DNA from: CAXOVX01 sp964213345
GTDB taxonomy: Bacteria > Pseudomonadota > Alphaproteobacteria > Rickettsiales > Midichloriaceae
NCBI GenBank assembly: GCA_964213345.1
Contig: CAXOVX010000045.1
Coordinates: 1 to 23,114, forward strand
DNA: 23,114 nt
Direction of reading: 5' to 3'
Shown: positions 1 to 8,508 of the stretch, piece by piece
Layout of the letters: each line of letters opens with the position of its first letter
Position numbering within the stretch: position 1 is the stretch's first letter
Program-made: the position numbers and the translations under genes
Notes under the pieces: model-generated
Databases searched by the model: none
Seen by the model: only the letters and a program-made list of their open reading frames with translations
Told to the model about the DNA's origin: nothing

Positions 1-110
1 ATTTTTACCTCCTTTCTTCCTGACTTCTATTACTGATGCTTGGGGTTGTAGTGCACCGATGTCAGCGCCAGCACCATCCCACACTAAATCATTAAAGAAA
101 GACGATTTTC
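1..110 (-). other. possible partial reading frame running off the left edge
   Basis: On the minus strand a frame stays open from a stop near 111 to the window edge. Its reading contains the stretch WDGAGADIGALQ followed by a basic KKGGK motif. The composition looks protein-like, but no start codon other than GTG is visible and the frame is only about 36 codons long. I do not recognise the product. It could be the 5' end of a gene continuing outside the window, or a remnant. Confidence 0.22.
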
Positions 111-254
111 AGTGATATCTGCTTCGCCTTCCTCAAGGAAGGCATGCTTGATAGTGACATTGCTATCAGGATAAAGCAATTAGGACTATTGCAAGATAAA
201 ATATTTAGGATTTTGAATGTATCGGAAGCCATTATGAGTAGAGATAAGTTTTAA
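96..254 (+). pseudogene. C-terminal remnant of an unknown protein
   Basis: A frame without stops runs from a TAA at 93-95 to a TAA at 252-254. It reads LKEGMLDSDIAIRI, then QLGLLQDKIFRIL, ending IMSRDKF. The amphipathic pattern resembles the short C-terminal helix-turn tail seen in several transposase/nuclease-like families, but there is no upstream domain and no ribosome binding site. I treat it as a decayed fragment. The family assignment is not secure. Confidence 0.3.
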
Positions 255-383
255 AATAGACCTTTTTCATAACTAAAAATTTAAAACGTAATCTGAAACG
301 TTTTCTACGATTTTTATATTTATCAGCGATAATTTTGAATTGCTTATACTAAAGTAATCTCAAAGATCAAAAAGAGAGGTAAA

Positions 384-700
384 ATGTTATACGAATTAAG
401 AAATGAACATTGGGAAATGATAAGCGAGAGTTTGTCCGGTAAGAAAGGTGGTTTTGGTAGGAGTGGGAAGGATAACAGGCGATTTGTTGGGGAAAGTTAT
501 GTGGGATTGCCGGAAGTGTGGTGCTGTGGAAAGCTCTGCCTTGTATGTGGTAAATGGTTGAGTGTACGTAAAAGGTTTATGAGATGGTGTGAAGCTGGAG
601 TATGACAAATGACTTTTAATACACTTGCTGTTGGATGAAGATACAGGGTGGCTAATGATAGATTCTACAAATTCCTATCTCTTCTTTATATAACGAGCAA
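384..700 (+). pseudogene. IS5-family transposase remnant
   Basis: The opening frame (384-605) begins MLYELRNEHWEMI, continues GKKGGFGRSGKDNRRFV and ends SVRKRFMRWCEAGV. This is the N-terminal pattern of IS5-type (IS427-like) transposases: a Y-x-L-x-x-x-x-W-x-x-I start, a G-x-x-G-R-x-x-x-D-N-R motif and an F-R-R-W-C-x-x-G-V motif. The middle part is out of frame. Downstream, near 645-670, another frame reads GWLMIDST, matching the DDE strand that carries the first catalytic Asp. The catalytic domain then disappears, so the element is dead. A purine-rich AGAGAGG lies 8 bases before the ATG. Confidence 0.6.
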
Positions 701-810
701 TATTCATTTTGCCAAAATAAATATCGACGAACCTAAAGCTCGTTGTCCAACGGTGCAGTTTTGTGAGTCTTCTTGTCGCAATTTGGTATCATGCCAAATT
801 CCATTTTTCA

Positions 811-1812
811 ACCCGAAGTAAGGCTAAGGAATGGATAATATAATGCAATAAGATGGAGATATGATATCTGTTTAAAGAAGCCGATAAAGGGTAACAAAGA
901 AGAAATATATGGAAATAGATTTTACAGAAATCTATTGTCATGTTGATGATTTTTGCAAAGGATTTGTCCCCTGGTGGAGAGCCCATTTATTGGAATATAT
1001 AAAGAAAGATAAGAAAAGCCATATGTGCAGGAATGGGCATATGATCCTTAGTGAGGTAGTGACTATAACTAAACTTACTCTATTAGGCTACCAAGAGAGT
1101 AAGTTTAGTTGGAGTAAGTTTAGTTGTTTTATGTGTATGTAAAACACCGGAGAGATTTCAAAAATTTATTGTTGTATGATAGGTTTGTAGCCGTATTGTA
1201 GCGTATTTTGCCTATATTATGTTGCTTATTGCAATGCATTACCGGAGAAGTTTCTGGTATCCAATTTATTGATTCTACACCACTTGATACATGTAAGGAT
1301 CTACGCGGCAGTAGACATAATATTTTTCGTGGAATTGCTGCAAAAAGTAGAAAAAGCACCGGTTGGTTTTATGTTCTGAAATTACACACAATTTTCAATG
1401 ATAAAAGCGAATTTGTTTCCATCAGAATTACACCTGGTAATGTTGACGACAGAAGGCCTGTTTTGACCATGGCAAAGGGTTTGTTGGGGAAATTATTTGG
1501 CGATAAAGGATATGTTTCAGAAAAATTAACAACAAGCTGTTAGATCAAGATTCGTCGCTCATTACGAGGCTTAAGAAGAACATGAAAAATAAATTATTAC
1601 TCCTACAAAATAAGTTTTTGCTCTATAAACGTACAATTGTTGAAACTATTTCCGGCAAACTCAACCAATTTCAAAGACTCTGGCATTCTACTTTCACATC
1701 CGTAGAAAATGCTTCCTGTAGTCTTATGGCTTGCTTATATCATACCAATTATCTCCCTATAAACCCACTATCTCAACAACTATTATCTTCTAATCTTATC
1801 CTTACTTCGGGT
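811..1812 (+). mobile_element. IS982-type insertion sequence, inactivated
   Basis: About 1.0 kb bounded by inverted ends: ACCCGAAGTAAGG at 811 and its complement CTTACTTCGGGT at 1801-1812. The length and the encoded transposase fragments fit the IS982 family. The left end abuts a MITE-like terminus (791-806). No target duplication could be identified with confidence. The same left end (CCCGAAGTAAGGCTAAGG) occurs again at about 23032, so related copies exist in the genome. Confidence 0.65.
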
Positions 1813-1815
1813 TAA
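909..1815 (+). pseudogene. IS982-type transposase, broken
   Basis: Three frames together make a degenerate IS982-family DDE transposase. The N-terminal part, from 909, has the family's VDDFCKGF and LSEVVTI motifs. The middle part (1208-1543) has QFIDSTPLDTC with the first catalytic Asp, then GWFYVLKLH, ITPGNVDDRRPV and KLFGDKGYVSEKL. The C-terminal part (1582-1815) has LLYKRTIVETISG with the catalytic Glu. Frame changes and stops separate the three parts. A short tandem/inverted repeat has been inserted or expanded at 1067-1126, directly after LSEVVTI. No function is expected. Confidence 0.7.
1067..1126. repeat. hairpin plus tandem repeat inside the IS982 remnant
   Basis: AACTAAACTTACTCT (1067-1081) is perfectly complementary to AGAGTAAGTTTAGTT (1096-1110), a 15-bp stem with a 14-base loop. 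A further direct copy of the second arm (GGAGTAAGTTTAGTTG) follows at 1111-1126. The unit is therefore present three times, once inverted and twice direct. Confidence 0.7.
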
Positions 1816-1845
1816 AAAGAGGAGTTGATATTACCGTGAAATTTG

Positions 1846-2962
1846 TTACAACCCCTGTCCTTTAAGTCTCATTCTGAGTGTTGCGCAGATAAATCCGTCG
1901 ATCTCTCCATCTAAAACTGCACTTGTGTTATATTCTTGGTAATTTGTTCGTAAATCCTTTACTAGCTGATATGGATGCAATACGTATGAACGAATTTGAT
2001 GTCCCCAGCCAATTTCAGTTTTTGCGGCATTTTCTTGCATAGCTTTTTCTTCTTTCTTTTTTAACTCTAATTCATAAAGCTTGGATTTTAACATAGATAT
2101 GCATTCTGCTTTATTCCTATGTTGCGATCTATCATTCTGAGACTGCACAACAATACCACTGGGTATATGTGTAATTCTTACGGCACTATCCGTTGTATTA
2201 ACATGTTGTCCTCCTGCTCCAGATGCACGGTAGGTGTCAATTTTTAAATCTACCTCTTTTATTTCTATGCTTATACTATCATCAACTATTGGGTATATGC
2301 CAACACTGGCAAAACTAGTATGTCTTTTTCCGGCACTATTGAATGGTGAAATACGTACTAGCCTATGTATTCCCGCTTCCGTCTTTAACCATCCATAAGC
2401 ATCTGTTCCTACCACTTTTAATGTTACTGATTTTACACCAGCTTCCTCACCCGCTAAATAATCGACTACAGTGGTCTTGTATCCGTGTTTTTCGGCCCAC
2501 CTAGTATACATACGTAATAAGATAGAAGCCCAATCATCACTTTCTGTACCTCCAGCTCCTGAGTGAATTTCTAAAAAGCACGAGTTACCATCAGCTTCAT
2601 TTGCAAACATGCACTCTATCTCTTTCTGTTGCGTGGTACGAGCAAGTACATTTAGTTCCTTTTCAATTTCCGATATAGTAGCAAAATCTTGCTCCTCTTG
2701 GCACAGAAGCACGAGCTCAACCGCTTGCTGTAACTGACCTGCAACATCTTTGACTAAATTTACCTTACTGGCGAGATTGCTACGCTCTTTAAAAAACTTT
2801 TTAGCTTTTGCTTGATCATTCCATATATTTTCGGATTCACATAGTGTATCCAATTCCTCTAACTTACGTAATGCTGCATCCCAGTCAAAGATACCTCCGC
2901 AACGTAGTTAAAGAATCCTCTATTCGCATTTTTAAAGAGCTAATTTCCGTAGGTATTTTCAT
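1846..2962 (-). CDS. prfB: peptide chain release factor 2 (programmed +1 frameshift)
   Basis: RF2 recognises UAA/UGA and triggers peptidyl-tRNA hydrolysis on the ribosome. The gene starts at ATG 2962 after AAAGGAAG, reads 25 codons and meets an in-frame UGA (2887-2885). A GGAGG Shine-Dalgarno-like motif just upstream and the slippery CUU-UGA-C site (2890-2884) are the classical autoregulatory +1 frameshift signal. Translation continues from GAC (2886) to the stop at 1846, giving about 371 aa. After the shift the SPF tripeptide that reads the stop codon falls at residues 205-207 and the catalytic GGQ at 250-252, the same positions as in E. coli RF2. Annotating only the downstream frame would lose the N-terminus. 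The start lies 24 bases after the ppdK stop, so cotranscription is likely. Confidence 0.95.
2884..2902 (-). promoter_or_regulatory. RF2 programmed frameshift site
   Basis: Read on the minus strand, GGAGG is followed at short spacing by UAUCUUUGAC. Low RF2 slows UGA decoding at codon 26, and the internal Shine-Dalgarno pairing pushes the ribosome +1 on the CUU codon. This is the known negative feedback for RF2 synthesis. Confidence 0.92.
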
Positions 2963-2986
2963 GATGCTTCCTTTAGAACATAAAGT

Positions 2987-5689
2987 TTAATATGTGTGTA
3001 CTTGCATTTTTCTTATATTATGTGGACTTAAAGCAGCTCTCGCAGCAGCGAGCCTTGCTACAGGAATCCTGTAAGGAGAGCAAGAAACATAGTCTAAGCC
3101 TAAGTTATGGCAAAACTCTATTGAAGCAGGATCTCCACCATGCTCCCCGCATATGCCAAGCTTTATATTGGCGTTTACGGAACGTGCTTTTGCTACGGCA
3201 ATTTCCATCAAAGTGCCAACTCCACTTTTATCTAATGTAATGAATGGATCATTGTCCAATATCTTAGCATCCATATAGGCACCTATAAACGAGTCGCTGT
3301 CATCCCTAGAAATGCCTAACGTAGTTTGAGTGAGATCATTTGTCCCAAAGCTCAAGAAATCCACTACTTTTCCTATTGCATCTGCTTGCAGTACTGCTCG
3401 TGGTAATTCAATCATGGCACCTACGCCATAGCTTATTCTACTCGCCAGTGGATTTTTTCTGGCCAGAGTTTCTAATACATTGTTGATGAGCATTTTTACA
3501 AATATAACCTCTCGTTTATCTATGACCAAAGGTATCATTATTTCTGGATGTAATGTTAAAGAGTTAGAAGTTCTCTTCAGTTCCAAGATAGCCGTAAATA
3601 TAGCCTCTATCTGCATTTCGTAGATTTCTGGAAAAGTTATAGCTAGTCTGCATCCCCTGTGCCCTAGCATAGGATTATACTCCGTCAATTGTCGTACCTG
3701 ATGCTGCACTTCATCCATGCTGCTTTTAGTCTTTTCGCAAAACTCTTGTATTTCTTCTTGTGTGCGTGGCAGAAATTCGTGCAATGGAGGATCAAGTAAT
3801 CGTATTGTAACTGGCAAATCACCCATGATACCAAAGATTTTTTTAAAATCTTCTTTTTGATAAACAATAAGCTCTTTTAACGCATCTTGCCTGTTTTTTT
3901 TATCATGTGCTAAAATCATTTTACGTACAGATACTATACGTTCAGGAGCAAAAAACATGTGCTCGGTACGACACAATCCAATACCCTCTGCTCCTAGACT
4001 AATGGCAGTAATAGCATCTTTTTCGGTGTCAGCATTAGCATATACATCAAGTCTTTGTATTGTATTTGTCCATGCCATTACTTCATAGAAAGTTGAGGGC
4101 ATAGCAGGTTTAATTGTAGCTACTGCTCCCAGTATTACTTCTCCTGTAGAGCCATTTATAGTAATTGTTTCTCCTTCATATAATTCAACGCCCTTGATTT
4201 TTGCTTTCTTTTGCGCGTAATCTATCACAAGATCAGCAGCACTGCATACACACGGCTTCCCCATGCCACGAGCTATTACTGCAGCATGTGAAGTCATACC
4301 GCCACGTGCAGTCAGAATGCCTTGTGCTACGTTCATTCCACTTATATCATCCGGGCTTGTTTCACTCCGTACCAGAATGACTGCATGCTTTACAGCCATA
4401 ATTTCAGCTTGTTGTGCCGAAAATACCACAACTCCTACTGCTGCTCCCGGAGAAGCTGGCAACCCTTTGGTCAATATTTTGTTGCTATAATTGTCATCTA
4501 GACTAGGATACAACAATTGTTCTAGTAACTCCGGCTGCAGTTTGAGTAAGGCCTCGTGGATTGAAATTGATCCCTCATTTGCCATATCAAAGGCAATTTG
4601 TAGTGCAGCAGTGGCTGTTCTTTTGCCATTTCTAGCTTGCAATATCCAGAGTTTCCCCTGTTCTACCGTGAATTCTACGTCCTGCATGTCTTTGTAATGC
4701 AGTTCTAACGCTTTACATATATCATAAAGTTCTCCGAATACCTTAGGCATTCTTTGTTCCATCGATATGTGGTTGCTGCAGTATGCCTGTCCTTTGATGT
4801 TTGTTGTTAGAGGCATAGTATCACGTATACCTGCTACAACATCTTCTCCCTGTGCATTGACTAAAAATTCTCCGAATAGCTCTTTTTCGCCACTAGAAGG
4901 GTTGCGGGTAAAGACGACTCCCGTAGCACTATCCTCTCCCATATTACCGAATACCATTGCTTGGACATTCACTGCTGTATACAAATCATCCGCAATTTTG
5001 TGTATTTCGCGGTATTTTATAGCCCTAGGATTCATCCATGAAGAAAACACTGACTTTATAGAATTCCACAGCTGAGTGTAAACATCTTGCGGAAAATCTT
5101 GCTTAGTTTTTGTGCTAATTATTTTCTTGTATTCTTTTATGACGCTCTGTAATGTTGCTACACTTAATTCATGGTCAAAGTTAACTCTAGCTTTTTTTTT
5201 GTATTTATCTAGTACATGCTCAAACAACTCTGCATCTATACCAAGTGCAATATTCCCATACATCTGAATAAAGCGACGGTAGCTATCATAAGCAAAGTGT
5301 GGATTATTAGTTTCTTTTGCAAGAACTTTAACAGTTACATCATTCAATCCCAAGTTTAGAATTGTGTCCATCATACCAGGCATTGATATTACTGCTCCAG
5401 ATCTGATAGAAATTAACAAGGGATTCCTAGTTGAGCCAAATTCACGTCCTAAAAAAGTTTCTAAGCTTTTTACAGCGTTCCGTATTTGAGCGACAAGACT
5501 GTGATGCAGCGTATGACGATGATCATAATAAAGCTTGCATGCTTCCGTAGTAATGGTAAATCCGGGAGGTACTGCTATGTTTAGTGCACACATTTCTAGA
5601 AGGGCAGCACCTTTACCGCCTAAAAGGCCCTTCATGTTGCGTCCATCCACAGCACCACTTCTGAATTCGTATACAAACCGTTTCTCCAT
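2987..5689 (-). CDS. ppdK: pyruvate, phosphate dikinase
   Basis: Reversibly converts pyruvate, ATP and phosphate into PEP, AMP and PPi. The protein is 900 aa, the normal length for the family. The N-terminal ATP-grasp region starts with KGLLGGKGAALLEM (about 20-33) and includes IRSGAVISMPGMMDTILNLG (96-115). The swivelling domain carries the phosphohistidine in RGGMTSHAA (His468, next to the regulatory Thr466 position). The C-terminal PEP-binding TIM barrel has RTEHMFF (574-580), LGHRGCRL and the catalytic Cys847 in GICGEHGGDP. It sits 91 bases after recA and just before prfB on the same strand. In host-restricted alphaproteobacteria this enzyme is generally taken to work toward PEP for gluconeogenesis. 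No strong ribosome binding site is visible. Confidence 0.96.
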   Translation of the reverse strand: MEKRFVYEFRSGAVDGRNMKGLLGGKGAALLEMCALNIAVPPGFTITTEACKLYYDHRHTLHHSLVAQIRNAVKSLETFLGREFGSTRNPLLISIRSGAVISMPGMMDTILNLGLNDVTVKVLAKETNNPHFAYDSYRRFIQMYGNIALGIDAELFEHVLDKYKKKARVNFDHELSVATLQSVIKEYKKIISTKTKQDFPQDVYTQLWNSIKSVFSSWMNPRAIKYREIHKIADDLYTAVNVQAMVFGNMGEDSATGVVFTRNPSSGEKELFGEFLVNAQGEDVVAGIRDTMPLTTNIKGQAYCSNHISMEQRMPKVFGELYDICKALELHYKDMQDVEFTVEQGKLWILQARNGKRTATAALQIAFDMANEGSISIHEALLKLQPELLEQLLYPSLDDNYSNKILTKGLPASPGAAVGVVVFSAQQAEIMAVKHAVILVRSETSPDDISGMNVAQGILTARGGMTSHAAVIARGMGKPCVCSAADLVIDYAQKKAKIKGVELYEGETITINGSTGEVILGAVATIKPAMPSTFYEVMAWTNTIQRLDVYANADTEKDAITAISLGAEGIGLCRTEHMFFAPERIVSVRKMILAHDKKNRQDALKELIVYQKEDFKKIFGIMGDLPVTIRLLDPPLHEFLPRTQEEIQEFCEKTKSSMDEVQHQVRQLTEYNPMLGHRGCRLAITFPEIYEMQIEAIFTAILELKRTSNSLTLHPEIMIPLVIDKREVIFVKMLINNVLETLARKNPLASRISYGVGAMIELPRAVLQADAIGKVVDFLSFGTNDLTQTTLGISRDDSDSFIGAYMDAKILDNDPFITLDKSGVGTLMEIAVAKARSVNANIKLGICGEHGGDPASIEFCHNLGLDYVSCSPYRIPVARLAAARAALSPHNIRKMQVHTY

Positions 5690-5780
5690 ATTGACTAGAC
5701 TTATTTTTCAATTATTAAGAACATCACGCAATCTTGCGCATATATATACTGCAAAAATTTATTGTATACCACAAACTAAG

Positions 5781-6824
5781 CTAAGGAGTATCTGTGCTGC
5801 TAGAGCTAGATTCATCATCATTAGATGATGATATTATCACACTTGTACCACTACTATTCTTTCTTATTTTTTCTTCCAGTTCTTTTTGTATTTCCGTATT
5901 ATCTATCAAATATCTCTTTGCATTTTCTCTTCCCTGTCCTATGCGCTGCCCATTATAAGAGAACCATGCTCCTGCTTTTTCTATAAGCCCAATACGTACA
6001 CCAATGTCAAGCACCTCTCCTATTCTAGAAATGCCCGCATTGTACATAATGTCAAATTCTGCTACCCTAAATGGTGGAGCTACCTTATTTTTTACTACTT
6101 TGACTTTTGTTTGACTACCTATAATGTCTTCTTTCTCTTTTATATTGCCTGTTTTACGTATATCAAGCCTTACAGAAGCATAGAATTTTAGAGCATTACC
6201 CCCTGTAGTGGTTTCTGGATTTCCAAACATTACACCAATCTTCATGCGTATCTGGTTAATAAATATCAATATAGCATTAGAGCGAGATATATTAGCTGTG
6301 AGTTTACGTAATGCTTGGCTCATCAATCTTGCTTGCAATCCCATGTGAGAATCACCCATTTCACCTTCAACTTCAGCCTTTGGTACAAGAGCTGCCACGC
6401 TATCTACTATAATTAAGTTTACTGCTCCAGACCTTATCAAAATATCAGAAATCTCTAAAGCTTCTTCTGCCGTACCAGGTTGAGACACAAGCAATTTTTC
6501 TACATCAACTCCTAATTTCCCTGCATATGCCGGATCTAAAGCATGCTCTACATCGATAAAAGCACAACAATCTCCCATTTTTTGAGCTTCTGCTATTGCA
6601 TGTAATGCCAATGTAGTTTTTCCAGAACTTTCAGGGCCGAATATTTCTATGATCCTTCCACGTGGTAGTCCACCTACTCCAAGCGCCATATCCAAACCCA
6701 ATGATCCAGTAGAAACGGTGGCCACGTCTAGAGCCTGTTTGCTGCCTAAAGACATTATTGCGCCTTTGCCAAACGCCCTCTCTATATGGCTCAGAGCGGC
6801 TTTTAAAGCTTCTTTTTCTGACAT
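5781..6824 (-). CDS. recA: recombinase RecA
   Basis: DNA-dependent ATPase that forms filaments on single-stranded DNA for homologous recombination and the SOS response. The protein is 347 aa, full length. The N-terminal helix with HIERAFGKGAIM precedes Walker A GPESSGKT (63-70). Walker B is in LIIVDSVAAL, and the L2 region contains GNPETTTGGNALKFYASVRLDIR. The C-terminal tail is short and unusually serine-rich, ending SSSSSTDTP, in place of the more uniformly acidic tail of many RecA proteins. The ATG at 6824 is preceded only by a weak GAG motif. I saw no clear LexA-type operator in the 250 bases upstream. It is the first gene of the recA-ppdK-prfB block. Confidence 0.97.
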   Translation of the reverse strand: MSEKEALKAALSHIERAFGKGAIMSLGSKQALDVATVSTGSLGLDMALGVGGLPRGRIIEIFGPESSGKTTLALHAIAEAQKMGDCCAFIDVEHALDPAYAGKLGVDVEKLLVSQPGTAEEALEISDILIRSGAVNLIIVDSVAALVPKAEVEGEMGDSHMGLQARLMSQALRKLTANISRSNAILIFINQIRMKIGVMFGNPETTTGGNALKFYASVRLDIRKTGNIKEKEDIIGSQTKVKVVKNKVAPPFRVAEFDIMYNAGISRIGEVLDIGVRIGLIEKAGAWFSYNGQRIGQGRENAKRYLIDNTEIQKELEEKIRKNSSGTSVIISSSNDDESSSSSTDTP

Positions 6825-7029
6825 ACCAACTCGTATTTAGTATTAGTTTCGGAGCTAATTGTTGCAATAAATTGCTATTTTATCAAGCAGTTTATTGCAT
6901 GCCTTTGCATTTATTTTAACTATTTTGTAACGGAAGCGTGACATTCCTGTTGATTGAGCCATTTTACATAGTCTTCACCAATTTTTGTAATTAGAGGAGT
7001 GGTTATGCAAGAGGTTTAATTAAGAATCT

Positions 7030-7050
7030 AGTTTCGAAAGAAGTCTATTA
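7030..7050 (+). repeat. intergenic 20-mer repeat, copy 1
   Basis: AGTTTCGAAAGAAGTCTATT. Near-identical copies lie at 8206-8225 and 17454-17474. The core TTTCGAAAG is almost palindromic. Confidence 0.55.
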
Positions 7051-7088
7051 TTGGAATATATCTTCATGGATGGCTTTCGCAGGCTACT

Positions 7089-7429
7089 TTACAATTCTAT
7101 ATGATGAAAATCACCTAGTATACGCTCTAAGCAGTCAATCTGCGTCCCATCTCCTCCCCCGCTCAGTGGGCAGATTGTGTACTGGGAAGGTGGAGCTGCG
7201 TTAAAGTTTATATATTTTATACATTCAAAATATCTCGGTGTACCTTTTACTGTTTGTTTAACATACATATTATGACCACAGGTTTCTTCATGTATGAATG
7301 TAAATTTTGTGTTTGTCTCAAGTGTACCATTCATCCATCCTTTATCATACTAAGTTTGACAATGTCTTAATCCAGCAAATACTATCCCTTTGCTACTAAG
7401 GTGGGGTTTTTAGATGTGGTTTTAAACAT
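7089..7429 (-). pseudogene. small gene of unknown function, apparently broken
   Basis: A strong Shine-Dalgarno AAGGAG lies about 10 bases before an ATG at 7429. That frame reads MFKTTSKNPTLVAKG and stops at a TAG. The neighbouring frame continues without gap (GIVFAGLRHCQT), meets another TAG, then reads YDKGW straight into an open 81-codon frame (7334-7089) containing FIHEETCGHNMYVKQT and ERILGDFHHIEL. Read together, the parts suggest one roughly 115-residue protein damaged by one frameshift and one nonsense change. Alternatively, the 81-aa frame is a real gene: an AAAGGATGGATGA sequence precedes its ATG at 7334. No family is recognised and no signal peptide is evident. Confidence 0.4.
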
Positions 7430-7527
7430 CAGTTCATCTCTCCTTATTATATGCTTCGAGATGTCCTGTGTCTTCAGGGTCTTCTCTTGAGAGCGCTTTA
7501 TAGTTGAAATTCTCTAGATTAAGGAAT

Positions 7528-7548
7528 TTTATACTTTTTGTAGTATAA
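7528..7548 (-). terminator. AT-rich hairpin after the 6S-like RNA
   Basis: On the minus strand TTATACT and AGTATAA form a perfect 7-bp stem around a short A-rich loop, immediately 3' of the 6S-like structure. There is no strong U-run, so it is a weak or processing-type terminator at best. Confidence 0.35.
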
Positions 7549-7549
7549 C

Positions 7550-7745
7550 TTAAAGGGTTACCGGCGCTTACTTGGTAAACTGTTCTATCCGCGTAGGGTT
7601 AGTTGCGCATAGGCCCTCTTACGTGAAGGTGGATACCGTTTCATGAGACTATCAGTGCTCATCAGTGACAGCTTCCTTATGCAGAATCATAGGCCCCGGA
7701 CACATACCCCAGTAAGGCATAGACAAGTCTACCAGTACGCATGGT
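7550..7745 (-). ncRNA. ssrS: 6S RNA candidate
   Basis: 6S RNA mimics an open promoter and sequesters RNA polymerase holoenzyme. The call rests on position and folding. It lies directly after zapA, the usual 6S site in many proteobacteria. On the minus strand a long interrupted rod can be drawn: TACTGG (near 7737) with CCGGTA (near 7560), CTTACTGG with CCAAGTAAG, and TGTCCG with CGGATA. A large central asymmetric bubble then has GGGGCC on the 5' side and CTAACCC on the 3' side, followed by the apical stem GCATAAGG/CCTATGC. The length, about 190 nt, suits 6S. No reading frame fits the interval. It could be another structured RNA; a covariance-model search would settle it. Confidence 0.72.
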
Positions 7746-7749
7746 AATC

Positions 7750-8073
7750 TTATTCTAACTTTATTACAATATCTTCTATGTATGTGATGATATCATTTAA
7801 TACTTGCATCAAGGATTGATTAGCATTTACTTGATGTTGATAATGTGCATGCATAGCCTTTGATTTCTCCACTTCTGCTCGGAGCTCCTCTATCTCGTCT
7901 TCTAGCATCATAGCCAACAAGCACATTAAACGATGATTGCCTACTTTTGGATTTTCTTGCTCAAGTTTTTGCAATCTTTCGGTAATTGCTGCTGCTAACT
8001 GTCCTATCCTTTTTGGGTCTGCGCAAACAACACTCACAATTTGATTATTTAGCTTTACTTCTAACTTTTCCAT
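7750..8073 (-). CDS. zapA: cell division protein ZapA
   Basis: ZapA binds and bundles FtsZ at the division ring. The protein is 107 aa, normal length. The N-terminal globular domain begins EVKLNNQIVSVVCADP and is followed by IGQLAAAITERLQKLE. The central MCLLAMMLEDEIEELRAEVEKSK begins the long C-terminal helix/coiled coil used for dimer and tetramer formation. It stands downstream of gap and a small coiled-coil gene, and its stop is directly followed by the 6S-like RNA, an order typical of proteobacteria. The 147-base gap upstream leaves room for its own promoter. The assignment rests on pattern and context together. Confidence 0.85.
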   Translation of the reverse strand: MEKLEVKLNNQIVSVVCADPKRIGQLAAAITERLQKLEQENPKVGNHRLMCLLAMMLEDEIEELRAEVEKSKAMHAHYQHQVNANQSLMQVLNDIITYIEDIVIKLE

Positions 8074-8205
8074 ATTTGCACTTTTCGCTTTTTACTACTA
8101 TAACCCCACCAAAATTTTACCTTTCCTTATTAGACTTATTTTAAAACTCTACTTTTGCTTCGAACTGCTATGTTACCCTGGTACTCGATTTTATTAACAC
8201 AAGCA

Positions 8206-8225
8206 AGTTTCGAAAGCAGCCTATT
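8206..8225 (+). repeat. intergenic 20-mer repeat, copy 2
   Basis: AGTTTCGAAAGCAGCCTATT, matching the copies at 7030 and 17454 at nearly every base. It overlaps the stop codon of the gene ending at 8221. Confidence 0.55.
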
Positions 8226-8502
8226 CATTATTATGTATGACTTCTTCCAATTTTCTTAATGAAGCTGTAATTTCATGTGCAGTCTCTACTTCTAATACTA
8301 TAGCATTATTTTTTGCTATTATTTTAGTACCTGAAGATTTCTCTTCTGCACCGCCTACTTCTGCTATTATTTCTTGAATTTGTTTACTCATTCCTTCAAT
8401 TTGATCTAAATATCCGTTCACTTTCCTTACGCGTCTTACTACACTAGTCTCTAGTCTCAGAAGAGCATCATTCAGCCGCGTTACCATAGTTGATATATCC
8501 AT
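8221..8502 (-). CDS. small coiled-coil protein, DUF4164-like
   Basis: A 93-aa, largely helical, charged protein without a signal peptide or membrane segment. Residues about 5-50 (VTRLNDALLRLETSVV, then LDQIEGMSKQIQEIIAEV) and 70-93 have heptad-like spacing. In many alphaproteobacteria a short coiled-coil protein of the DUF4164 type is encoded just before zapA. The position, length and composition agree, but I cannot confirm the family from a signature. It starts only 6 bases after the gap stop codon, so it is almost certainly translated from the gap transcript. A role connected with cell division would be an inference from context only. Confidence 0.6.
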   Translation of the reverse strand: MDISTMVTRLNDALLRLETSVVRRVRKVNGYLDQIEGMSKQIQEIIAEVGGAEEKSSGTKIIAKNNAIVLEVETAHEITASLRKLEEVIHNNE

Positions 8503-8508
8503 GATATG

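Noticed and set aside
4263..5075. Plus-strand open frames opposite ppdK
   Set aside because: They lie antisense to a clearly conserved 900-aa enzyme, have no ribosome binding sites and resemble no protein.
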